Shown one piece after another: positions 9,375-17,810 of a stretch of DNA of 64,000 nucleotides. The notes beneath the pieces were generated by a model. The model did not search any database. It saw only the letters and a list, made by a program, of their open reading frames with translations, and had not been told where the DNA came from. Origin of the DNA: Pusillimonas sp. T2 (GTDB lineage Bacteria > Pseudomonadota > Gammaproteobacteria > Burkholderiales > Burkholderiaceae_B). The position numbers and the translations under genes are program-made. Position 1 is the stretch's first letter, and each line of letters starts with the position of its first letter. Where the stretch lies: the NCBI RefSeq assembly GCF_002236805.1, contig NZ_NIQA01000004.1, positions 241,350 through 305,349 of the forward strand, in the 5' to 3' direction.

Positions 9375-10212
9375 CGGGGTTCCACATACTGCCGCTGGCT
9401 TTGGCAAAACCCTGTTCGTAGTACTTGCTGTTGGGGAAGTTGCTGTCGAGTACGCGCTTGGTGTCGTCACGCAGCTCGGGCATATTCAGCTTGTCGTAGG
9501 CCATGACCATGATGTACAGCGCTTTTTCGGCGGCCGGGACGCCCTGAAATTCGGTAATGACGGTTTGTGCGCGATTGATGGCGGCCAAATAAGCGTAACG
9601 CTCGTAGTAGTACTGCGCCACAATGACTTCGTTTTCTGCCAAGGTGTTAACCAGCCAGGTCAGACGCTTTTTGGCGTCGGGCGTGTAACGGCTGTCGGGG
9701 TAGCGGGAAACGAGCTCGCTAAAGGCCTCGTAAGATTCACGCAAGCCCTTCGGATCGCGCTCGGCCGGGTCTTGGCGTGTAATGTTCGAAAACAGTGCGC
9801 TGGGCGGCGTAAACGTGACCAGGCCCTTCAGGTAGAGCATGTAGTCAGTACCTGGATGATTGGGGTATTGCTGCTGGAAACGGTCGATGGCTGCCAAGGC
9901 CTGCTCTGGCTCGTCGTCTTTCCAGTTGACATAGGCCAGGTCAATGAGGGCTTGTTGAGCGTAGCCGCCAAACGGATAGCGGGCCTCGAGTGCCTCGAGG
10001 CGCTGGCGGGCTTCGGGCCAGTTGGCATCGCTGATTTCGGTACGTGCTTCGCGGTAAAGACGATCAGCGCTCCAGCCTGCGGTGGGGTCGACATCGCCTT
10101 TGCTTAGCGCGCCGCAGCCTGCAACAACTGCAGCCACGAGAAAAACGCCGGCCAGACGGGCTACCCGGGAAGCCCCGGAGCAAAGTACAGAATTGAAGTT
10201 AACGCGAGTCAC
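9361..10212 (-). CDS. bamD: Outer membrane assembly lipoprotein BamD
   Basis: BamD (ComL) is a TPR-type lipoprotein of the BAM complex that inserts beta-barrel proteins into the outer membrane. The product has 283 residues. A lipoprotein signal peptide ends in the lipobox VVAGC, giving a lipidated Cys near residue 33. TPR repeats follow, including GGYAQQALIDLAYVNWK and PNHPGTDYMLYLKGL. The DPKGLRESYEAFSELVSRYPDS stretch is characteristic (written here in parts: DPKGLRESYEAF, SELVSRYPDS). The start is GTG at 10212, supported by AAGGA about 7 nt upstream. The gene is divergent from rluD, as in many proteobacteria, and its 3' end overlaps the helicase gene by 14 bases. Confidence 0.95.
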   Translation of the reverse strand: MTRVNFNSVLCSGASRVARLAGVFLVAAVVAGCGALSKGDVDPTAGWSADRLYREARTEISDANWPEARQRLEALEARYPFGGYAQQALIDLAYVNWKDDEPEQALAAIDRFQQQYPNHPGTDYMLYLKGLVTFTPPSALFSNITRQDPAERDPKGLRESYEAFSELVSRYPDSRYTPDAKKRLTWLVNTLAENEVIVAQYYYERYAYLAAINRAQTVITEFQGVPAAEKALYIMVMAYDKLNMPELRDDTKRVLDSNFPNSKYYEQGFAKASGSMWNPVNWF

Positions 10213-10244
10213 AAAAGCATCCTTGGTGTTAGCATTGCAGGCTG

Positions 10245-10273
10245 ATTATATGATTTGTCGCCATGCCTGACAC
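10245..10273 (-). promoter_or_regulatory. Candidate sigma-70 promoter for bamD
   Basis: Read on the minus strand, a perfect -10 TATAAT lies at 10250-10245. A -35-like GTGTCA lies at 10273-10268 with a 17-bp spacer. The predicted start is near 10238, about 25 nt before the GTG. The -35 overlaps the first codons of rluD, so the two divergent genes share this DNA. Confidence 0.5.
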
Positions 10274-11231
10274 AGATATTACTAAAGAAAGTTCTTCGTG
10301 CACGCCAGACGATGAGCCCCTACTGTTCGAGCTACCACTTAAAACGATGCCCGAACGCCTGGATAAGGTCCTGGCCCGTCTCATGCCAGACCACTCCCGC
10401 AGTCGTTTGCAAGCCTGGATCGAATCAGGGCACGTCAAGGTAAATGGCCAAGCGGCGCGTGTGCGTCAAACGGTTGGCCCTGCTGACTGCATCGAAGTCT
10501 GGGAACAGGTCGCGCCAGAGCAACAGGCGTTCAGTCCTGAGCCTGTCGATTTTGATGTGGTGGCTCAAAGTCCGGACTGGGTCGTCGTTAACAAACCCGC
10601 CGGTCTCGTGACGCATCCGGGCGCCGGAAATTGGTCGGGTACCTTGCTCAATGGTTTGTTATACCGGTTCCCCGAACTGGCCATCGTACCGCGTGCTGGC
10701 ATTGTGCACCGACTCGATAAAGATACATCGGGCCTGTTGGTCGTGGCCCGCCACGAAAAATCACAAACGCATCTCGTGCGTCAACTGCAAAGTCGCAGCG
10801 TTAGCCGGCAGTACACCGCTTTGGCACACGGCTGGGTGCGTCATGGCGGTACCGTCAATGTGCCCATTGGCCGCGATCCGCGTGTGCCCGTGCGCATGAG
10901 TGTCGAGAATCCCATTGCCCCGCGCGAGGCCATTACGCATTACGAACCGCTTCGCATCGGCACAACCGCCGAAGGTCAGCAGGTCAGCCAGGTCATTTGT
11001 CGGCTGGAAACGGGGCGAACCCACCAAATACGCGTTCATATGGCCAGTGTGTGTCATCCGCTTGTCGCCGACGTGCTGTATGGTGGCCGACTGATTGCCG
11101 GCGCTTCGCGCCAGATGTTGCATGCGCAGGCATTGAGTTTCGATGATTTTTCCAGTGGCGAGCGGGTTTCTTTCGAGGCGCCGTTGCCTGCCGATTTCGA
11201 ACAGGTATTAGGGCATCTTGCGTGGCAATAA
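10263..11231 (+). CDS. rluD: 23S rRNA pseudouridine synthase RluD
   Basis: RluD makes pseudouridines 1911, 1915 and 1917 in helix 69 of 23S rRNA (E. coli numbering). The 322-residue protein has an N-terminal S4 RNA-binding domain with MPDHSRSRLQAWIESGHV, then the RluA-type catalytic domain with HRLDKDTSGLLVVA. The catalytic Asp of HRLD is residue 152. GRTHQIRVHMA is the second family motif. The gene is divergent from bamD, the usual arrangement, and overlaps pgeF by 10 bases at its 3' end, which suggests coupled translation. Assignment to RluD rather than RluA or RluC rests on length, domain order and the bamD-rluD-pgeF context. Confidence 0.93.
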   Translation: MPDTDITKESSSCTPDDEPLLFELPLKTMPERLDKVLARLMPDHSRSRLQAWIESGHVKVNGQAARVRQTVGPADCIEVWEQVAPEQQAFSPEPVDFDVVAQSPDWVVVNKPAGLVTHPGAGNWSGTLLNGLLYRFPELAIVPRAGIVHRLDKDTSGLLVVARHEKSQTHLVRQLQSRSVSRQYTALAHGWVRHGGTVNVPIGRDPRVPVRMSVENPIAPREAITHYEPLRIGTTAEGQQVSQVICRLETGRTHQIRVHMASVCHPLVADVLYGGRLIAGASRQMLHAQALSFDDFSSGERVSFEAPLPADFEQVLGHLAWQ

Positions 11232-12046
11232 CAACACAGTTGGGTTCGTTTCAGGTGGTTAGCGGCACCCCTTGGCGGGGTGTCAGGTACTTTTGTACGA
11301 CCCGTTTAGGTGGGTACAGCGTACCTCCCTTCGACACGCTCAACTTTGCCGCCCATGTTGGCGACGACGCTGCTTCTGTTCAGGCGTGTCGTGAGGCGTT
11401 GGCAGCCCAAATCGGCGTTACGCCGGTCTGGCTTGATCAGGTGCACGGCACGACTGTTCACGATGCCGACGCCTCTGCATTTGCCCCGGGGGGCGCACCA
11501 AGCGGTCAAGCCTCATTGGTTGCGCCGGTTGCCGACGCAGCGATCACATCGTGCGAAGGTCGTGCACTGGCTATTCTGACGGCCGATTGTTTGCCAGTGG
11601 TTGTTGCCGACGAAGCGGGGCGGGCGGTGGCCGTTGCGCACGCCGGATGGCGCGGCTTGGCCGCGGGGGTGCTCGACAATACCGTTTTGGCCCTTCGGGC
11701 GCGTTTGCCTGACCAAGCTGTATTGCGGGCCTGGATCGGGCCCGCCATCGGCCAGTCGGCCTTCGAGGTCGGGCCAGACGTCTACGCCGCTTTTTGCGAC
11801 AGTCAGCCCGAATGCGCCGTTTACTTTGCGCAGCGTCCTGGCACCGAAAGCGTTGGAGGTAAATGGCTGGCCGACCTTGCCGGTTTAGCCCGACACCGGT
11901 TGGCGGCACTTGGGGTGCGTTATATTGAACAGAGCAGTTGGTGTACGTATCGTCATCCCGAGCTTTTTTATTCGTATCGATTCAAACACCCCACCGGACG
12001 CATGGCAACGTTGGCCTGGCTTGATCCGGCTACCGACTTACCCTGA
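11222..12046 (+). CDS. pgeF: YfiH/LACC1-family purine nucleoside phosphorylase-like multicopper protein
   Basis: Member of the YfiH/PgeF family, called polyphenol oxidase or laccase-domain protein. In E. coli the protein has been linked to peptidoglycan editing, and family members act on purine nucleosides. The 274-residue product shows LTADCLPVVVAD, VAHAGWRGLAAGVL, WIGPAIGQSAFEVG and SWCTYRHPELFYSYR, the conserved Cys/His metal-site motifs. The GTG start at 11222 overlaps the end of rluD by 10 bases, and no later in-frame start keeps the conserved N-terminus. The context bamD-rluD-pgeF is conserved in proteobacteria. Exact substrate is not shown by the sequence. Confidence 0.9.
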   Translation: MAITTQLGSFQVVSGTPWRGVRYFCTTRLGGYSVPPFDTLNFAAHVGDDAASVQACREALAAQIGVTPVWLDQVHGTTVHDADASAFAPGGAPSGQASLVAPVADAAITSCEGRALAILTADCLPVVVADEAGRAVAVAHAGWRGLAAGVLDNTVLALRARLPDQAVLRAWIGPAIGQSAFEVGPDVYAAFCDSQPECAVYFAQRPGTESVGGKWLADLAGLARHRLAALGVRYIEQSSWCTYRHPELFYSYRFKHPTGRMATLAWLDPATDLP

Positions 12047-12119
12047 TTGACAGTCAATCGCCAGGCCCGCAACATGAAGGTGTTCTGATGCAAATAGTCA
12101 CACAAGGCAGGTTTACTTA

Positions 12120-13718
12120 ATGAGCATTCCGTTTTCAGCTCAACAATTCAATGAAATCCAGGCGGAATTCTCCAAAAGCTGGCAAGAATTGCTCCACAAG
12201 GCCGAGCACGGCCAGCTAGAACTGCCCAAAGACAGGCGCTTCAGCGCTCAGGCCTGGGCCAGTCATCCAGCCTATTTGCTTATGGCGCATGCCTATCTGT
12301 TGTCAGGGCAGGCCATGCAAAAAATGGTCGATACGGCCGATGTCCCCGATGACACCCGCGAACGCTTGCGGTTCTCCGTCATGCAATGGCTCGATGCCAT
12401 GGCGCCGTCCAATTTTCTGGCCACCAACCCCGATGCTCAGCACACCTTGCTGCAAACCAAGGGGTTGTCACTGGCTCAGGGCATTCAAAATTTTTTCACC
12501 GACCTCCAAAAAGGCCATTTGTCGCAAACCGACGAAAGCCATTTTTCGGTGGGCGAAAACCTGGCGATCACCGAAGGGCAGGTCGTCTTCGAAAACCCTC
12601 TTTTTCAGTTGATTCAATACACGCCCTTGACTGCGCAGGTTTATCGCACGCCGCTTCTGGTGGTGCCGCCATGCATCAACAAGTTTTATATCCTCGACCT
12701 CCAACCCGACAACTCCTTTGTTCGCCATGCTGTCGAGCAAGGGTTTACGGTGTTCATGGTGTCGTGGCGTAATCCGCAGCTTACGGATACTGACGGCATT
12801 TTGCAGGCGACCTGGGCCGATTACCTTCAAAGCGGCGTGTTACAGGCCATCAAGGTGGTTCAAGACATCAGCGGAGCCGCAAAAATCAATGCGCTGGGTT
12901 TTTGCGTGGGCGGCACATTGCTGGCCAGTGCCCTGGCTCTGGCCAAGGCCCGGGGCGAAGACCCAGTCAACAGTCTTACCTTGCTGACCACGCTGCTTAA
13001 TTTCGAAGATACTGGTGTGCTCGACGTCTTTATCGACGAAGGTCATGTCAATGCGCGCGAGCATCAATTGGGGCAGGGCGGGTTGTTGTTTGCGCGCGAG
13101 CTGGCCACCACGTTTTCGTTCTTGCGGCCCAACGAGCTCGTCTGGAACTACGTCGTCAATAACTATCTCAAGGGTCAAAGTCCGCCTGCATTCGACTTGC
13201 TCTACTGGAATGCCGACGGCACGAATTTGCCCGGTCCGTTTTTTGCCTGGTATCTGCGCAATACCTACTTAGAGAATAATCTGGTTGTGCCTGGCAAAGT
13301 GGTTGTCGACGGCACGCCTGTCGACCTGGGGGCGATCGACACCCCTGCTTATGTGTACGGCTCCCGTGAAGATCACATCGTGCCCTGGAAGGCGGCTTAT
13401 GCCAGTATGTCTTTGCTTCAGGGGCCCAGACAGTTTGTCATGGGGGCGTCTGGCCATATAGCGGGAGTGGTTAATCCGCCCGCAAAAAACAAGCGGTGTT
13501 ATTGGGTTGGTCCTGATACAACCGGCAAAAAGGTGGTACCAGCCCGCGATTGGTTTGACGCAGCGCAAGAGCATCCGGGAAGCTGGTGGTTACATTGGTC
13601 CGATTGGCTGGCTGGCCACTCGGGCACGCGTCGCAAGGCCGTCAAACGCCTGGGCAATACTCGCTTCGTACCCACCGAAGCTGCCCCCGGGCGTTATGTG
13701 AAGGTCAAGGCGGTTTAA
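12120..13718 (+). CDS. phaC: Class I poly(3-hydroxyalkanoate) synthase
   Basis: PhaC polymerises (R)-3-hydroxyacyl-CoA, mainly 3-hydroxybutyryl-CoA, into storage granules. The 532-residue length is a little shorter than the Cupriavidus enzyme (589). The lipase-like box is GFCVGG with nucleophile C262. The likely triad partners are D418 in SREDHIVPW and H446 in ASGHIAGV. The N-terminal region has FSAQAWASHPAY, typical of class I. The ATG at 12120 is preceded by AAGGCAGG. phaB follows 22 bases later and then phaR. No phaA thiolase gene lies between them. A terminal KAV ending and the full motif set indicate an intact enzyme. Confidence 0.96.
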   Translation: MSIPFSAQQFNEIQAEFSKSWQELLHKAEHGQLELPKDRRFSAQAWASHPAYLLMAHAYLLSGQAMQKMVDTADVPDDTRERLRFSVMQWLDAMAPSNFLATNPDAQHTLLQTKGLSLAQGIQNFFTDLQKGHLSQTDESHFSVGENLAITEGQVVFENPLFQLIQYTPLTAQVYRTPLLVVPPCINKFYILDLQPDNSFVRHAVEQGFTVFMVSWRNPQLTDTDGILQATWADYLQSGVLQAIKVVQDISGAAKINALGFCVGGTLLASALALAKARGEDPVNSLTLLTTLLNFEDTGVLDVFIDEGHVNAREHQLGQGGLLFARELATTFSFLRPNELVWNYVVNNYLKGQSPPAFDLLYWNADGTNLPGPFFAWYLRNTYLENNLVVPGKVVVDGTPVDLGAIDTPAYVYGSREDHIVPWKAAYASMSLLQGPRQFVMGASGHIAGVVNPPAKNKRCYWVGPDTTGKKVVPARDWFDAAQEHPGSWWLHWSDWLAGHSGTRRKAVKRLGNTRFVPTEAAPGRYVKVKAV

Positions 13719-13740
13719 ACAGAATTACAAGGAGAACTCC

Positions 13741-14478
13741 ATGAGTGGAAAACTGGCATACGTGACTGGCGGCATGGGAGGGATCGGCACATCAATTTGC
13801 CAGCGTCTCGCCAAAGAGGGCTTTACCGTGGTAGCGGGTTGCGGGCCCAGCCGCGATCACACCAAATGGCTCGACGAGCAGGCTGCATTGGGCTACAAAT
13901 TTCATGTGTCGGTGGGGAACGTCTCCGACTGGGATTCCACCGTCGAAGCCTTCGACAAGGTCAAGTCTGAACTTGGCAATATCGATGTGCTTGTCAACAA
14001 TGCAGGTATCACGCGCGATGGCCTCTTCCGCAAAATGTCCCGCGACGACTGGCGTGCGGTTATGGACACCAACCTCAACAGTCTGTTCAATGTCACCAAG
14101 CAAGTCATCGAGGGCATGATCGAGAAAAACTGGGGACGTATCATCAATATCAGCTCAGTTAACGGGCAAAAGGGTCAGTTTGGTCAAACCAACTACTCTA
14201 CCGCCAAGGCCGGTATTCATGGCTTTACCATGGCGCTTGCCCAAGAGGTCGCCAGCAAAGGGGTTACCGTAAACACGATATCGCCTGGTTATATTGGTAC
14301 AGACATGGTCAAGGCCATGCGTGCCGATGTCCTTGAAAAGATTGTGGCTACGATTCCTGTGCGTCGATTGGGTACGCCCGAAGAAATCGGCGCCATGGTC
14401 GCCTGGATCGCTTCCGACGACGCCGGTTTTGCCACCGGTGCCGACTTTTCGCTTAACGGTGGTTTGCACATGGGGTAG
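13741..14478 (+). CDS. phaB: Acetoacetyl-CoA reductase
   Basis: NADPH-dependent short-chain reductase that turns acetoacetyl-CoA into (R)-3-hydroxybutyryl-CoA for PhaC. The 245-residue protein has the cofactor motif GGMGGIG near residue 11, NNAGITRDGLFRKM, and the catalytic set Ser (NISSVNG), Tyr and Lys (TNYSTAKAG). The C-terminal half carries VTVNTISPGYIGTDM. A strong Shine-Dalgarno AAGGAG lies at 13729-13734. The closeness to phaC and phaR makes PhaB more likely than a FabG paralogue. It serves below as an internal comparison for the degenerate SDR at 56811. Confidence 0.95.
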   Translation: MSGKLAYVTGGMGGIGTSICQRLAKEGFTVVAGCGPSRDHTKWLDEQAALGYKFHVSVGNVSDWDSTVEAFDKVKSELGNIDVLVNNAGITRDGLFRKMSRDDWRAVMDTNLNSLFNVTKQVIEGMIEKNWGRIINISSVNGQKGQFGQTNYSTAKAGIHGFTMALAQEVASKGVTVNTISPGYIGTDMVKAMRADVLEKIVATIPVRRLGTPEEIGAMVAWIASDDAGFATGADFSLNGGLHMG

Positions 14479-14499
14479 TAATACCCATTACAAGCGCAT

Positions 14500-15069
14500 A
14501 TGACACAAACTAAAAACGCGTCCGGCCTGCGGTTGATCAAAAAGTATCCCAACCGCCGCCTCTACGATACCCAGACCAGTGCCTACATTACGTTGGTCGA
14601 TGTCAAGCAACTGGTGCTCGATAACGAAAACTTTCAGGTGGTCGATGTAAAGTCAGGCGAAGATCTGACACGCAGCATTTTGTTGCAGATCATTCTTGAA
14701 GAGGAAACGGGTGGGGTGCCCATGTTTTCTGCGGCAGCACTGTCGCAGATCATTCGTTTTTATGGCAATGCCATGCAAGGCGTCATGGGCGCTTTTCTCG
14801 AAAAAAACATCCAGGCGTTTATCGACGTTCAAGAGCGGATGGCCGAGCAATCAAAAAATTTGTACGGGTCTGCGGTAGGGCCCGAGGCATGGACTCAGTT
14901 CATGAGTGTGCAAACCCCGGTCTTGCAAAGCATGATGAATAATTACATCGATCAAAGCAAAAATTTGTTCGTGCAAATGCAAGATCAAATGCAAGATCAG
15001 ACCCGGTCTATTTTTTCAACTTTCCCGTTTGTGCCGCCCGCAGGCGGTGATGGGCCGCAAAAAAAATAA
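14500..15069 (+). CDS. phaR: Polyhydroxyalkanoate synthesis repressor PhaR
   Basis: DNA-binding regulator that senses free PHA granules and represses phasin genes and often its own gene. The 189-residue protein starts with the PhaR N-terminal domain (KKYPNRRLYDTQTSAYITL, then DVKQLVLDN) and the PHB accumulation domain (LLQIILEEE). The C-terminal part is Gln/Met-rich with a short tandem QMQDQMQDQ near residues 166-175. The gene lies 21 bases after phaB, so it likely belongs to the same transcript. It converges on the acyltransferase gene with 7 bases between the stops. Confidence 0.95.
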   Translation: MTQTKNASGLRLIKKYPNRRLYDTQTSAYITLVDVKQLVLDNENFQVVDVKSGEDLTRSILLQIILEEETGGVPMFSAAALSQIIRFYGNAMQGVMGAFLEKNIQAFIDVQERMAEQSKNLYGSAVGPEAWTQFMSVQTPVLQSMMNNYIDQSKNLFVQMQDQMQDQTRSIFSTFPFVPPAGGDGPQKK

Positions 15070-15076
15070 ACCCGTC

Positions 15077-16189
15077 TTAACGGAACGGGCTGTGTTCGAC
15101 CAGCGTATCCGCGTACTGGTCAACAGCTCGTGTTTCTTCATCTAGAAAATTTGCGATAGCTTGGGCAAACCTTGCGTCGCGCACCCAGTGTGCCGACCAG
15201 GTTTTTACGGGGAGCATGCCCCTGGAGAGCTTATGCTCGCCCTGAGCTCCGCCTTCAAAAATATTTATCTGGTGGGCAATGCAGTACTCAATGGCCTGCA
15301 AGTAACACGTTTCGAAGTGCAAACCTGAGATAAATTCGGTGGTGCCCCAGTAGCGGCCGTACAGCCGTTCCTCGCCAATAATGTTCAAGGCGCACGCCAC
15401 AGGTGTTTCACCTCGGCGCGCCAGCACCAGCAGAAGCTGGTCGCCCATGGTGCGCCAGACCCGTTCAAAGAAGTCGGCATTCAGGTAGGGGGCATTGCCA
15501 TGCTCATGGTACGTGCGTTCATAGCATCGGTAAAAAAAGGCCAGGTTGTCTGGGGTAATTGCTTCGCCGCGCAGCCATTCAAAGGTGACCCCGGCTGCTG
15601 CCACCTTCTTTCGGTCTTGTTTCAGTTTTTTGCGCTTTTGCTGGGTCATGTCGGCCAGAAAATCCTCGACAGTGCCGTAGTTATTGTTGTGCCAATGAAA
15701 TTGCACCGTTTCCCGAAACATGAAGCCTGCCTTGCGCAGTGCGGCCTGGTCCGTCTCGTCGGGGAAAAGAATATGCAGTGATGACAAGGCATTTTGTTCG
15801 GCAAGTGATACGGCTGCCTGGGCTAACCGGATGCGGTCGTCGGACGATTTGGCCAGTAAACGGGGCCCCGGCACCGGAGAAAATGGGATGGCAGACAGCA
15901 GCTTGGGGTAATAGGGCAAGTTGTGCTGCATGAACGCCCGTGCCCAGGCATGGTCGAAGACATACTCTCCGCGCGAATGGTATTTGACGAAAAGAGGCAT
16001 GGCGCCTGCTAATTGGTCATTTCGTTTTAATAACAGGTAGTGCGGATCCCAGCCTGTTTCAAGCGATGCGCAACCGCTGGCTTCAAGGGCATGTAAAAAA
16101 GCATGGCTAACCAGCGGATGACCGTTCGCCAGTGCGTTCCATTCTTCGGGGTCAATATCGTCTAAAGTACGAGCCAGCGAAAGTTCTGC
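15077..16189 (-). CDS. FemAB/GNAT-like protein of COG3146 (DUF482 family)
   Basis: Member of the FemAB_like (PF04339) family, annotated in many genomes as a GNAT or peptidoglycan-related acyltransferase without proven substrate. Visible features are EWNALANGHPLVSHAFLHAL, GWDPHYLLLKRNDQLAGAMP, GEYVFDHAWARAF and FEGGAQGEHKLSRGM. The last is a strongly conserved family block. The reading frame stays open upstream to an ATG at 16312, but that start would run 58 bases into the divergent CobW gene. Homologues begin a few residues before ARTL, so the TTG at 16189 (370 residues) is my choice. No clear ribosome site separates the options. Function unknown. Confidence 0.85.
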   Translation of the reverse strand, partial: AELSLARTLDDIDPEEWNALANGHPLVSHAFLHALEASGCASLETGWDPHYLLLKRNDQLAGAMPLFVKYHSRGEYVFDHAWARAFMQHNLPYYPKLLSAIPFSPVPGPRLLAKSSDDRIRLAQAAVSLAEQNALSSLHILFPDETDQAALRKAGFMFRETVQFHWHNNNYGTVEDFLADMTQQKRKKLKQDRKKVAAAGVTFEWLRGEAITPDNLAFFYRCYERTYHEHGNAPYLNADFFERVWRTMGDQLLLVLARRGETPVACALNIIGEERLYGRYWGTTEFISGLHFETCYLQAIEYCIAHQINIFEGGAQGEHKLSRGMLPVKTWSAHWVRDARFAQAIANFLDEETRAVDQYADTLVEHSPFR

Positions 16190-16254
16190 AGTCAAGGTGT
16201 GCCACTTTGAGGTTTGGTGATGGGTAATGGCGTAAATTTTAGGGTAACTACGGC

Positions 16255-17469
16255 GTGACGTCTGAAATTCCGGTATTGGTGCTGACGGGCTTTTTGGGGG
16301 CAGGTAAAACAACCTTGCTTAATCGTCTTCTGGGCGGCACGCAGCCAAGTTCGGCGCCAGCGACGTCTGCGGATGCCGTCGCCCCTGCTGGCAGCGCGGT
16401 TCACGCCGGTACTTCCATCGACATCGGCATCGACGCCGCTTCTGACGACGGTGTGACTGATACGGTCACGTCGATCGACCCGGACCGGCTTGTGGTGCTG
16501 GTCAACGAGGTTGGGCAAATCGGACTCGATCATCAATTGGTTCGTCATGTCGATGATCGTCTCGTGATGCTTGAGTCAGGCTGCATTTGCTGCTCTGTGC
16601 GCGGTGGGTTGGTCACTGCGTTGCAAGATTTGTTCATGGCGGCGCTTCAGCGGCGCATTCGCCCATTCACGCATATTGTCATTGAAACCACAGGGATAGC
16701 CGATCCGGCAGCAATTCGTTATACCCTGGCTTTTGAGCGCTTTCTGGCCGATCGGTATCGTTATGCGGGTTGCGTGACGGTTGTCGACGCTGGCAATATA
16801 CAAGCCCAGTTTGTGCAGCAGCCCGAGGTCGCACCCCAATTGGCGCAAGCCGATTGCCTGCTCATCAGCAAAGCCGACCAAGTTAATACGCAAGCGTTGG
16901 GTCTAACCCAGACTTGGCTGGATACGGTGTGTCCGCAGGTGCCCAGGCTGCTTGCCGGGCAGGTGACGTCGGTGGGGCAGTTATTCGACGTTGTGCAGGG
17001 TCAGGCGCGCCGTGTGCCAGCGTTGGGCGGGGCCGTTCGTCGTCATACGGCAGGACTTTTTGGGGTGCCCGGTCAGGGCTTGTTTACCTCATCAGGCTCA
17101 CCGACGCCTGGCGCCGTGTTTCCGGATGCGCAAGTGGTGGGTGACTTTTCCCAGCCGGTGGGTAGGCATGCGGATCTTGATGTTGCGAGTTGGGAACTGT
17201 CGGGTACGGTTAAGCGAGCAGATTTTTCGCGTGCCCTGGATGCTGCCGTGGCCGATACAGGAGCGGGGCTGCTACGTTTTAAGGGTATTTTGTTTTTCGA
17301 GCCAGGCGGCTGGCAGGTGGTTCAGGTCGTACACAATACCGTTTACCCACCCCAGCCCTTAGAGGCCGGGCCGACTGACGCCCCTGGCGCTCAAGCAGTT
17401 GTGATTACTCGCGGCAGCCCAGCCGAAGATTTTTTCAAAAAACTGGAAGCTGGTTTGGCTAAAAGCTAA
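16255..17469 (+). CDS. CobW/YjiA-family G3E GTPase with inserted loop
   Basis: Metal-chaperone-type GTPase of the CobW/ZNG1 family. Seen motifs are Walker A GFLGAGKTT at residues 12-20, the metal-binding GCICC with C110, C112 and C113, a VIETTGIADP switch region and the NKxD-like ISKAD. A CobW_C domain forms the C-terminus, ending in a family-type basic stretch. Between Walker A and VNEVGQIG there are roughly 40 additional Ala/Ser/Thr/Asp-rich residues (about 29-77) that E. coli YjiA lacks. The start is GTG at 16255 with AGGG upstream. The metal served (zinc or cobalt) is not shown by context. The gene is divergent from the FemAB-like gene. Confidence 0.9.
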   Translation: MTSEIPVLVLTGFLGAGKTTLLNRLLGGTQPSSAPATSADAVAPAGSAVHAGTSIDIGIDAASDDGVTDTVTSIDPDRLVVLVNEVGQIGLDHQLVRHVDDRLVMLESGCICCSVRGGLVTALQDLFMAALQRRIRPFTHIVIETTGIADPAAIRYTLAFERFLADRYRYAGCVTVVDAGNIQAQFVQQPEVAPQLAQADCLLISKADQVNTQALGLTQTWLDTVCPQVPRLLAGQVTSVGQLFDVVQGQARRVPALGGAVRRHTAGLFGVPGQGLFTSSGSPTPGAVFPDAQVVGDFSQPVGRHADLDVASWELSGTVKRADFSRALDAAVADTGAGLLRFKGILFFEPGGWQVVQVVHNTVYPPQPLEAGPTDAPGAQAVVITRGSPAEDFFKKLEAGLAKS

Positions 17470-17556
17470 AAGCCGTTGTCCCTATTTGCTCAAGGTAAAG
17501 TACGGCCAAAGTGTGGCTGTACTTGGTCTGGCCATGTTGGCGCGTAAGGGGCAGGC

Positions 17557-17592
17557 AAAAAAAATGCCTGCATGTAATATGCAGGCATTTTT
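17557..17592 (-). terminator. Terminator of the initiator tRNA gene
   Basis: AAAAATGCCTGCAT (17560-17573) pairs perfectly with ATGCAGGCATTTTT (17579-17592) around the loop GTAAT. A T-rich run follows on the minus strand (A-run 17557-17564 on plus). It begins 4 bases after the tRNA 3' end. Because the stem is flanked by T on the plus side too, it may also end cobW read-through. Confidence 0.9.
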
Positions 17593-17596
17593 AATT

Positions 17597-17673
<77 letters not shown>

Positions 17674-17686
17674 TCTGAAGAACTGA

Positions 17687-17715
17687 ATATTAACCTACCT
17701 AAAAAAATAATGCAA
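17687..17715 (-). promoter_or_regulatory. Candidate promoter for tRNA-fMet
   Basis: On the minus strand, TTGCAT (17715-17710) and TAATAT (17692-17687) are spaced by 17 bp. The predicted start falls a few bases before C1 of the tRNA. The match to consensus is moderate. Confidence 0.4.
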
Positions 17716-17810
17716 ATCCGTAGCAAATAGTTCACACCCTGAGGTACAAAGTAGGGGCTAGCAGTGCAACTTTGAAAAATTACGCGTAGAATTGTGCAAA
17801 ACCAGAATAC

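Noticed and set aside
12047..12058. TTGACAGTCAA as a promoter for phaC
   Set aside because: The -35-like TTGACA has no acceptable -10 at 16-18 bp, and the stretch is also a short palindrome, so neither promoter nor operator can be claimed.
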